A stretch of 64,000 bases of DNA from Muricea muricata (lineage: Eukaryota; Cnidaria; Anthozoa; Malacalcyonacea; Plexauridae), in NCBI GenBank assembly GCA_963855995.1, contig OY979728.1, positions 496,001 through 560,000 on the forward strand, given 5' to 3'. Shown here piece after piece: positions 44,501 through 56,500 of the stretch. Under the pieces are notes generated by a model. The model was not told the origin of the DNA. It saw nothing but the letters and a program-made list of their open reading frames with translations, and searched no databases. A program made the position numbers and the translations under genes. Numbering within the stretch: the stretch's first letter is position 1; the number at the start of each line of letters is the position of its first letter.

Positions 44501-47500
44501 GCCGGACTGCTTTTAAGCTATTTTTGTCTCGCTTGATTATCCTACATTGAATTGGGAAATGTGCCCGTTTAAGCCTGTTGTTTCGCTTCGTCCCATCTTG
44601 CTTCACGCAAATTAGGATTGCGCGACAACAGCGGCGAGAAAATTAAGCTGAACCGAAAGTTTGCCGAATTAATTTCTTTGTTGACTCGGCCAGTTAACGC
44701 CGCAACCACGAAGGCTTAAAATTCAATAGAGAACTTGTAACATTAACTGTGTCCTTAATAATCCCCTTGTCTTCCCTATTAGCAAGATTAAATACCGTGG
44801 CGTGAGCTAAACGTGTGAATAAGAGGGTGCAAAACAGATCATTTCCCAACAAAAGCCCATGCATAATAACTGCAATCATAACCTATAATGGTAGTGCAGC
44901 GGCCAACAGAAAACTTATTGCAAGAGTAATTGCGGGTATATAAATATTCACACGTTCCGTGTGTGATTACAAAACTTCACAGCGTCTATCTTTGGGGTAT
45001 TTTCATAAGAACTCCATGGGTCGCCTCGAGTTATTTAAATATATATATTGAATATTAGCCCCTGTACTGTTATGAATGATCATTAAGCGAAAATTTAAAT
45101 CAATTACTAAAACATACTAAGAGCGGCTCCCTGTAGCTTTGTGTCAAGTGCAAATTCCGTTCAAAACATATGTTCGTTTCAAAGCTTTTTCAAGACTTCC
45201 CATAAAGAAAATCTACTCGAACAAACGCGCTCGCCAGTTTGTTGTGCTGAGAGCTTGTTTATGGCACGTGTGAGACAAGACCTGATTCGGCCAGAAGCCT
45301 TTGCTAATGTCTTTAGCATTAAGAACAGACATAATAGATTAGTCTTCTTAAAATGTTAAACCTAAAACCTTGTATTGAAAGCTTTTCCCGAAGCGGCACA
45401 GAGGTTAAACGCGATGTCTCGCGCTATGGCGGGCCTGACAAAAACCGTTGTCAACTTTTGAAGTCTTAATCCGACTTCTGACGGTCAAAAGCGGCCGACC
45501 GAGCACTGAAATCGATCTATCTTTCGGTTCTTGACTTGGCGCTGCCTTATACAGTACCACATTACCTTTAAGCCGTTTAATTGCGAGGCTACATGGCGAC
45601 CTTCCCTTAGGGAAGTGAACACAATAGTACATTTAAGCGTATTTGAATTGATCAATGAAGTATATTGCTTATATATATACTCAGCTATATGGAGAATACT
45701 TGTTTTATTACCAAGTACGTGTTGTCAGTATGTCAACAACGTTTCTAAAAGGATAGTTCTACAAATAAAGTCTGTATAGTAATCTTCAGACTTTATGAAT
45801 TTCAATTATTCAAAGAACATAATCAATGTACAAGGTTGCCTTCTGCTTAATCCGTTCAAGTGAACGCACAAACACTTCACAGCTTGACACAATGACAGGT
45901 CTGGATTTAAAATGTCGTTAATCCTCAAACGCATGTCAACACCGCGCAGCACACTTGAAGCGTGCACAAATCATGCGATTATATTCACCGATGTTTGTTC
46001 CTCGCCGTGCCTTGCCAAATACCGCAGACAGTTCAACTATTTGCACGTGGCACGTCCAAATTACATATGTTATCTGTGAATTAGCACCCTCCGCCTTATC
46101 CTTCCACCCTAAATAGAAACCATTCGGCTGTGTAAGCTGCGTTAATTGCCTTGCGATACTTGTACAACGACTTGTTTCGAGTCAATCGACGTATTATTAT
46201 TGTCCAATGCTCATTTGAGGGTATGTATGTGAAAAAGAACTTGCATCTTATAAGGTTTTGTTCGAAGTCCTAGCAGCTGTAGGAATTTAATGCTGAGCCG
46301 TCTGCCGAGGCTAAAAATGTAGATTCTGAAGTTGTACATAATTGTGTCTATATTTAAAAGATGTGACGGTTAATTCTGAAGTTGGCAATGTTCCCCAAAA
46401 CACTTGAATGTACTCTGGGTCATTCATGCTTGTCATATAATTCATAGATAGCTTCAATAGATAGTTTCTTGGTTACCTAAGTTGTATATATCTCATTGAA
46501 TTCTGCACTACAATGTCTGATGAAACGCCATCAAATTATTTGTGATCATAATTCTGCCTTGATTTATTGCGACTTCACTCTTGATTCAGCGGATTTACCC
46601 ACCAGGTCATTGCCCAATTGATAGGGGATCCGAGGTACCTACGATTTTAACGTCCATATTTGAAAAGACGCGAATATGAGTCACCAATGAGCCGGAATGC
46701 GCAAAGGCAACTTTTTCTCCTCACTTTTATTAAGACCTTGAGTAAAGACGAAGTTTTCAAACGTGAGTCTCACCACCACCCAATGCAGGTGAGAAAAATG
46801 AACACAAGAATAGCAGATCAATCTTATCATGCAGCAATCTTGTCACTGATATATCTTATCACGGCTCTGCTGTGCAAAGGTCAAATGGATTGGGAGGGGT
46901 TAATCCCAAATTGCATTCTCTCAGGCTGGGGAGGGTGTGTGTGTGGAAACCGGACCATCCGGAGGCGAAGCCAGCGAATAACTCAGCATTCAATAGCTCT
47001 TCTCAAGCGTCGCGGAGAAGACTTAGTGGTAGTTTTGGCGGAACATTCAGCACTTGGTGAAATTGATTTTATAGCCCACGACGAATATGTTTGCCATAAT
47101 ACGGCAACTGGTAACTGCAAATGATAACTGTAGCAAGTGCCAGCAGCAAATCATTAACTCATTAGCGACGCAAGCACAAGCATAAGACTACGAGCATAAG
47201 CTATGGTAGGAAAAGCAGATTCTTTCTGCTTTGTCTTCGTAAACTTCTGACGAAAAGTTATGTTTTGTTATGTTTGTTACGCTTCTGTCACTAGTGAGAG
47301 CCAGGATTTAAAATCGTTCAGAATTAGATGGATTGAAATTCCATAATACCTTAATCTCAACGACTACGTGCACAAAAACACGCGTAAAATCTTAGGGTAT
47401 TTTAAACTGACACGCCTCCGTAGTGTTGTTATTATTATTCTTCCACACGAAACTGTATATTTTGGTTTCTTCCAAATCCATAATCCTATTACTGTATTTG

Positions 47501-50500
47501 GTAAAAAAGATTTGATACTTTCAAGCGGTTAAATATAGACTTAAATCCAAACTCAACAAATGTTTCCCAAAATAACGTGTAATAAGATGTGTACATGTTT
47601 ACAAAATATTTATAAAGTCAAACGGGTTCAACCAATGTCCTAGCGAGAGTTCTGATCGCTTGTTGGTAGTATATCCTGGTTACTCCAGAACTTCGTTTGA
47701 GAATTTTAACTTACATATATCTTGTGCATTTATATTGTTGGTTAACAAAAGAATACGATGCCGTATTTGTAAGTAAGACTTAAATATTTCTCTTGGGCTC
47801 GCCACCAACCTTAACAGGCTTTGTAGGTGGTTGGTTATAACAATAAAAGACAATAAGAAATTGGTTTTCTAAAGAACGAATCACAAACAATGATGAGTTT
47901 TCTTTCAAACGTCCAATAACAAAGCCTGATCATTTTGGGTAGGTATATTTACCCGTCTCTTGAATATGATCACCTGAAACTTGTATTTACAGCCACGAGA
48001 AAGGAGCCCTATTCTTATCCCCAGCCCAACTAATTTGACAGTTGATCCTATTTGGATTGTTTTTCTCCTAATAAATCTCAGTGTCATTGCATGGAGTGGT
48101 CCGTAGAGTATGGAATCCCACTTTAATAGCCAAAAACTCCCACGGCAGCTCCCATTGCAACGCTTTCATGACCTTTAATTTAAACTGTATTTTCTATGAA
48201 ATTGTCTAGATTTGAATATTGCTTCATATGTATGTTGAATTTCGACAGGCATGTTTGTGAAAAAAATCGCGGTTCAACAATATACAATGAAGAAAAACCA
48301 TGGCATTATCCATAGTAAAATACTTCACTTGAAAAGTAATTTGGTTAACACAATTCACAAAACAAAGCTGCAGTATGCAGTTTTCTGTTTATACAGTCAG
48401 TTAAGATACGTGCACAAACTCATTTCGTTATAAGTCCATCAGTCTAAATACGCTATTTAAAATGTGTGAGATTCAGCACAGATTAATTCGAAGCCTTCTT
48501 CAGACCAATTGATTAAAATAAGTCGAAATGACACCGTATATTTTGCCCTTATTTTTAATCCATCACATTTAAGGATTTCAAAGACTGACCAGGGAAGCCA
48601 CGTTGATCTTTCCGGAATGTGTTTTATTTCAAAATTTCTCAAATTTTGAACTGATTTTGTGTACACCGAATTTGTATTGTAGCACGGAGTCATCAGTCGA
48701 CTGCTGAAATATTAAAAAGCGATTTGCCCTCAAAAAAATATCTTTTGATCTGATTATTAGTAAGTACCGTAGGCTATGTCATACTTGCAGCCACATGTTG
48801 ACATTATAATGACGTATAGTGAATTCTTTAGCGAATAATTGACAACTCTAAGAGATAGATAGATTCCGAGCATAGTTCGATGCAATTAAAGTTGCCTCTG
48901 ACAGCTCGCTTTGTAGTTCTTATTTATTTTCCTTGTTGTATTATTTTAATTTGATTTTTTTGTCATCAGAGGAAATACTATTTGACATGAACCTTTCCCT
49001 GTAGCTACCGCAAAACGTCCGTAATGACGCCGGGGCCGTCAATGGTCCTTAATTCTATATCATATTTCATCTGATGTAAAAATAAGAATGGACAGGTGTA
49101 TAAAAAACGCCGAAAGAACGTTGAAATGAAGCCACCACGCTTCATACTGATGATACAACAGTTCTAGGGAAGGACCACCCTTCCCTCCTCCCCCCTCTCC
49201 CCTCACAACCTTGTGCTACAAATTCGTATGAGTGTAAATACCCCTAGCTTGCTGGCAGTTCCTGGGTGCACCCCCTCTCTGTTCGGCTTTATGCGTCCCA
49301 AGTTACTTATAATCCGTTGACCGTTGCAGAATTTCAGCTGCGAGTCCTCGCAGAATGCAGTAGAAGTGTAAAAAAGGAGACTCTTTGAACTTCAAAAGAG
49401 CCGCAACTTATGTTAATTTGACAGCTCTGGATGCTTCCAGGATTCGTATAGGTCAGTTGGAGTACATTATAAGGACGTTTCAAGGACGTTCAAGCTAGGA
49501 AATGGTATCATCCGAAAAGAGTTGTCAAATAATCCTCTAACTGAAACTGTAATGAATTTGAAACAAATTTAGAATTCATGAGAAACACACACCACAGGTT
49601 AAAAAATGTTTAGAAACTAAACCAAAACAAATTCAAGGACTTTCAAGCACTTCCTATAATCTCAAGAACATTCGAGGCTCCGAATTTTTATTTTCAAGTT
49701 CAAGGACATTTGATAATTCCAATGTGTGTGTTTGTGTGTGTGTGTGTTTGTAATATACAAGTCTAGTTCTCGTTTGAAAGCTGGAAGTAAGTCCTGACAG
49801 TTGAAAGTTCTCTTCTATTTGTTTTTTTACTTCACAAGAAATTTCAAAACAATTTTTCTATTAGCTTCCAAACCAGCTTGCCGGCGCGAACCGCCATTTG
49901 ACCTACCGACCTTCTTTTAAAGTAAAAGGTGTTATGCATAGTGCGGTAAGAAAAAGCATTCTCCAAATGACAATGCCATCTTTTAAACTCAAGATATCAG
50001 CCATTTACATGTAACAAAACATGCGCAAATTAATTTGTGCCTTGTTCTATTCAAGTAACTCATATCTTGAGTTTACAAGATGGCATTATCATTCGGAGTA
50101 CGTTTTTTCTTATATTTCTTAAGGCTGTCTGCTGGTATAAAGGATATAGTGTGTAATGGTCTCGACACGTACTCGTGCGAGGTTCAGGCGCGATGCACAG
50201 TGTTGAAAATCTAGTATTTTAATAATGCCATTCGAATTTTCCACTGAACTGAAGTCAAACGCATATGAATGTAGCGACACCTTGCGATCAAAATTGTCAC
50301 GATAAAAATTTCTTTTACGTGAGAAAAAGTTTCAAGCGGAGCCTGTCCGTTTCTTAATGTGATCAATTGTGAATAAAGAAAGCATTTAGTAGCGTAAAGT
50401 ATCATACAAATTATCATCAGGTGGATATCTACTGGTTTTAAAACATGCAAGTGCTTGCGACATCATCGATCCACGCACAGTTTGAATGCACAAAACTAGA

Positions 50501-53500
50501 AATCTTGTTGAAGCAATAACTCAGAATTGCTAATCATTACAGTAAATGTAGAAGCATAGCCAATAGCTGGTACATATTGATTGAGATGAAAATTGGGCGG
50601 ACAATTATATATGCCTCATGGCAGTGACCTCGAACATTTGTTTTCAAATTACGGCAATTTTCCGGTATTTATGTCTCAATTTGACCGAAACAATGAAATT
50701 ATGATAGGTGCGGATCTTTTTGAGTTCGTTTTCCACGTCAAAACATGCAATTCCATATTGCTATTATGGGTGGGTGTGTTTATAGTTAGAAAGAAAAACA
50801 CACGCCAAGAGACAATTTCCAAACGTGGTTATGTAATCAGCTTATGTAATCAGCAACATCTTTATAGCTAGGAGCATTCGCATGAATCAGGAAAATATAA
50901 CAAGAGAAAAAAACTGCAAGTAAATGCACAAGCCTTGAGTTTATATAGATTCCTGACTCGCTAAATGTCGACGTTAATAAGGGCTGCTTTCGACTGTTGC
51001 GTTTTTTCCATGTGCCTGTACGCACGTAAACGGTTACCGATCCTTTTAAGTTTGTCCTACGAAATAATTGATTGAAAAAAAAGGACAGCATATAAGTTGA
51101 AAACCAGGAACAATGCGGGCAGCAGCACTGTTTTCATTACCCGTAAACAGGTTGTTGATTTTTTGGCTAGGTATATAACGAAAACTGCGACCAATGGCTT
51201 ATGGCAAAATAATTTTCTTAGCCATACAGACTGTGTCTGCAGCCTCCCATCTCTGCCCCGCCCTCTAAATCAGAACTGCACGTGAACAGAACTGTTTTGC
51301 CACTTCTATCAAAACACCGGCAGCTACAAACTTTGAACTTCCGGACAAAGGACCTTGGATTGAAATGTCCAACTTATGCATGCATTGTTCAGACAGTAAA
51401 AGATCCTATAGCATGGTTTTGAGCGAATGCAAAATGAGCCCTGTATCACTTTCCAAGGCAAGTTTATTGTGAGCAATACCACAAATCCCCATTGACGTTT
51501 CTCGAGGCAAGATTTACTACACTGACGTCAGTGGCGGATCTAGCTTAAGTCAAAATGAATTACCACAGCTCATTCTAGGATGTATTTACATTTTAAAATA
51601 CCTTCAAAGCAACTTCATTGGTTAGATTTTATTCTTTTGAAATTCATAACCTATGACATTGTTATAAAGTTGTTTTGAATTTAAAATTGAGCTGCTATAA
51701 TTTATTTTGACTTACCCTGGATCCGCCACTGACTGACGTCGGTCGTTCAGCATATAAAAACAACAATATTGCTAATCACTCCAAGGGATATAACTATATT
51801 ATTTTCCTGTTTATAAAACTTATCGTGGTGGTATCCTGTTTTACTCTTTAAAAAAAATTTAAAAAGCATCAACCTCAGTTTAATGGCTTTCTTATTTTTC
51901 TGGTAATTTTACACGTGATCGATAATTTCCTGGAAATGCTCAAAATATTATGAGCGGCGGCATACGACTGTTTATGGTAAAATGTCAGCATCAATTGATA
52001 ACCAACGCAAAAGCTTTTTGCGCTAGCAATGCTGCGGGGCTAGAATCAGTTTACTGCAAACAAATTATACCTCGCAAATAAGCAGGGCCGACCCTAAAGC
52101 GTTAAGATATCAAAACTATAACTACTAACCTGTTACATGGTAGTCTGTGTTGTCTGTGCTCTCCTGCAAAGAGAAATGAACAAAATATTACGGGTGATTT
52201 GAATAGGATGTTTTACATCAAAATTTTATCCCAATTTCGTAACATAAGGTCGAATGTGCATCTCTTGGGGAGGTTGGAAAAGAGCCGCTTTATCGCATTC
52301 TTCTGGTTAGTTTCAAGTGCCTGTGACACGAAATTTTGTCCATCTACTTATTGATTGAATTACAAAGATCACTAAAAATGACAATGTAGGATTTCTTTCC
52401 CTTCCTTCTCGGGGTATTCAGGGTAATTCGATAAGCTAATTACACAACTTATGACGTCACAGTGCATAATAACGTTTCAAAACTCATCGGTAATTTGCAA
52501 CGTGATCGACATGTTAGACACAAAAATGAAGAGGCCAAGTTATTATTCGCAGTTTACGCATCTACTGTAATTTGCTTAATAAGCTGTTTAATATCTCGAG
52601 TAAGTGCTTGTAAGTTGTTTAATATCTGGAGAAGGAAGAGAGCCAGAGAAATGGTACCAAAGAAGTTACAGTCATTCCAAGCGATCTTTACAATGCAATC
52701 AATAAATAGTCACAAAACAAATTCGGTTTATAGGTACTTTCACAGGTAGCGCAAATTCAAAAGATACATCCCACACGCTTGTCCATTTATAAACTTGGAA
52801 ACATTTCTTCAGTCTTTACAAATCTTATTTAGGTTAATAGCAGTTTTAAAATGCATCTGTAAATATAGAGAAACTAAAACAGTTGGTTTACGCTTAATCC
52901 AGCATTAAAGTGATTGAACAACTGGATCCAGTTCAGTGTTATTCTGGGAAAGCTCAGCATGAAAGTAGGAAATACCCTCAGTACATTTTGCAAACAAGAT
53001 TAAAGGCTGCTTTCCAGTTACCCGTTTTTTACCCGTGCGTGTGCGCACTTAAAAGTTTAAACTCTTCTCAGAAGCTTGCATTTCACAAATAGAATCATTA
53101 CAGAATGCTAACTCGTTGGGAATGCCGAATTCTCTTCATTAAAACATTTGTTCATTTGCTGTGGCGTAGTTAAGGGGGGGGGGGGGGCGAGGGGGAGGGG
53201 CGACCGCCCAAGACCATTCGAAAAGTCTAAATCCGTGTAGAAGTTGGGGGGGGCGGACCTCCTAGAATGCCTTCGCCGCTCGCTACTTGCCCTCCCAAAA
53301 CAATGACCCTGGCTACGCCACTGTTGATCATTTGAAATGTAATATCGAAATTGATTTAGACTTTTAGCTACGTGCGTAAAAGTGTAAACTAGAAACAGCC
53401 TTAAGGAACAACAGACGCTCTCTATTAGTTCATCAATGCTAAACTGCTGTGACGGGATTATCTAACAAAACGTGTTTATGTAAGACAACAGAGATGATTA

Positions 53501-56500
53501 TGGAGTGAGATCGCTGCGCTTTACCAGCATGAAGTAGAAGAAACAGTTTAAAGTGTGTTCACGCCTCGTTCTTCGCTAATTTTAGTCAGCGGTCTGCTAG
53601 AATGAATCAGGCAAGTACTTTATTTTACGCAGCTGTGGTGGATGTACAACACGCTCTTCTCAAGTTGAAGGAAAGAATCGATACATCTATAGTACACTGT
53701 TACGTTCGCGGGTGAGAACGAACAAAAAATGAGAATATAGAGTTGAGTTTTCATAAATTTTTAAGGACATATTTTATAAAATTACAAAGCAAACTTACGC
53801 AGGTTAACATTATATTAGACTTTATCACATTAGTATAGCTTATCTGTCTTCATAATGGAATAATGTTCATGGCGATAATTAGCAAATAGTTCATTTTTCG
53901 TATTTTTCAGCTGAAATTAGCATCGTCAGATAAACAACCATTTTTCTCTTCAGATCACATTTTTCTCTGCTCTCTCATATCTTTTCACGTTCTTACGCCC
54001 TTCTCTTTTTTTTTTCTACTCTGTTGTGTAGATCTATATTTATAGTACTACCGTAGGAAGAGTTAAGATATGACTCTGCATTTTGCAAAACCACGACAAA
54101 CCCACACGTGTCCGTTGCTCTTGTGGTTTTGATAATTATTGTTATTGTTTATTGCTTACTCATGCATGTAAGCTTCCCATACGTAAATTGAGTAGATTAG
54201 TAAAGCTGATTATATATAATAATGTTAAGATTTGTATAAAATAATAAATGTTATTATATGATAAATGGTATCATGTAACAATACCTAGTCATGAAGCTGT
54301 ATACAATCTTTCCAAGCATAGCTGGTGCACCGATCAATGTAAACCCCTAACACCCTACTCCCCTCCCCTCGGGGCTATGTTTGTGGGGATTACCTGGGGA
54401 TTATTGGCATCATATCAGTTGACCTTCGAGAATTAGCTTATTTGCAAATCAAGTAAATGATACCAAATTTTAATTCATCGTTTTTCCTACAAGCTACAGC
54501 AATTAATTAGATCAGATTGGCCTCCTTTCGCACGAAACTGATTCAGATTTCAGCTGTGTTATTTTGACAAACGACAGATTTTGCTTCGTTCAACAAATGC
54601 CGATAATACAATAAGCATCATTAGGCGATATTAGCTTAGCTCACGATACTTAAACAGTCGATTTAAGGTTGCAAATTTAAGAATATTTAAATTCGCTTAT
54701 CAGTCAAAATTTTTGACACAGTGATTGATCACAGTGATTGTAATGCCGTTGCTTTACTACTTGGAATACCCGAGAGTTACGTATGGGCCTTTTTTTTTAT
54801 TTTATATGCACCTGCGATAGTTATATACATATCGTTTTCCTTTTTAATATAACATAAAGGCAATTTGCCGCCTTTCAAAGATCTTCGAGTTGTCATGAAT
54901 AAACGTGTACATGCGCAGTTTAATTGTGTTCTTGTGCATATTTATGACTGGAGCATTTAAGACTGTACATTGACATCGTAGGATCTACTGACTCAGTTTC
55001 GAAATATTCCATACTTCAACTGACTTGATCACATATAGCTCAGTTGGCACGGCATTGAGCTAGCATTCCAAAGGTCAAAATCCAACAGTGGTCAGGCATA
55101 TTTTTGTCCTGCAGTAAAGCCCAGCTTAATCTCATCAACGCATATCAGCCCTTGTCATTTTGGGGGCAGGTAATACCCGCGCGGAAAAATCAGATATCTC
55201 TCATGAATCAATTACTTCTCGTCTGGGTTCGAGTCTAGAAAACACTGTAAAAGGCTACTATATCATCGTGAAATAAGTCGACATGTTTAAACGAAAGTTT
55301 ATATCTCTATAGTAAAGAAACTAAAAAGTTGGCCAGATGATCTCGTAGTTCAAGAGCATTTCTGTTGTTGCTTTGACAACCTTTAGTTTGCAGAGGAAAA
55401 TATCTCATTGAGTCATGAGGCGTGACTTGTTCCAGAACACCAAAAATGATCCTGTCTCTCATTACGGCTACGCAATGATAATCAATAATAATCCTCGATT
55501 TCCATAGCGCATGCACATACCCTAAAGTTCAAGGCGCTTTACAAGTAGCGAAAAGTAATTAAAGTTAATAAAAATATAGCTATTTGCAAGTTTAATTAAA
55601 AAATGCTAGAATAAATTACATGCATGTAAACCATGTATGTGCTCTATATATTAATCAAAGGAAAGATGCAAAGAACTACTATTGTAGTATTGATAAAAAG
55701 GTTACAGCTTTCGGATCGGCTGCAAACAGCCAGGGATTATTGCATGCTGGAGTCCAGCTACCACATTTTGAATAGGAAAAATATTTCTAGAGCTGGAAGT
55801 TTTGACTTTTATGTAATGTTTATAGCATCCTTGTTGCATTGAATATAACCGAGCAGAAGGCAAGTGATCGCATTTTTAATATAACATGTTTAATATAGCA
55901 TGTTTTTACAAAACGTTTAACTCTGGAAATATATTTCAAAAAAGTGTTAGCAAATATAAACCTCTCACCTCATTTGCGAGTAGTATGCCTCGCATGCCTA
56001 ATCTAGCGGTTTCGTGGAAACGCCTCCGAACGCGGTGACCTTGCTTCGCCCTGTCGATTAAATTGTTTATATCTTGTACAAAGGCTTTTGCCGGACGCTA
56101 CTTTGCATAATTGTGGAACGGGAGTAACCACAGGTACCTGCATACTTTTCCCACAAGGGATGTCAAGCTATTTATATTTGGATAAAGTGTGAACGAGCTG
56201 CGTTCAAAAGATAATTGTGCTAATGTTATCTAATAGTTATTTCGCTCAATAATTTAAAGGCAAAGCCAGAGTGAAGAATTACTGTGATACATGAAGACGA
56301 AATTATCTTGTGCGGAGCACATTTTATTTCGTTTTCACTTTTTTTTCATTTAACCACCATGTGTATCCCGCTGATCGACGAACACGAACTCCGTGAAAGA
56401 GTATCGCTTTTAAAACGACAAGCCATGCAGCAGACTGCTCGCAGCCTAGATGAATTTATGCTGTGAAAGGAATTGTGTCCGCGATAAGCGACAAACAATG

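Larger units (their letters stand above)
42539..52129. other. Islet intron 2 (9.6 kb)
   Basis: Mostly unremarkable AT-rich sequence with a (tg)n microsatellite at about 49723-49750, an inverted repeat at 49944-50115 and a hAT MITE at 51529-51731. The longest frame (46660-47124, plus) has no recognisable domain and is not annotated. Confidence 0.55.

Noticed and set aside
46660..47124. 154-codon plus-strand frame in Islet intron 2
   Set aside because: No domain, no splice or homology support, unbalanced composition; likely chance.
52462..52749. 95-codon plus-strand frame
   Set aside because: Lies within a decayed MITE copy and lacks any recognisable domain.
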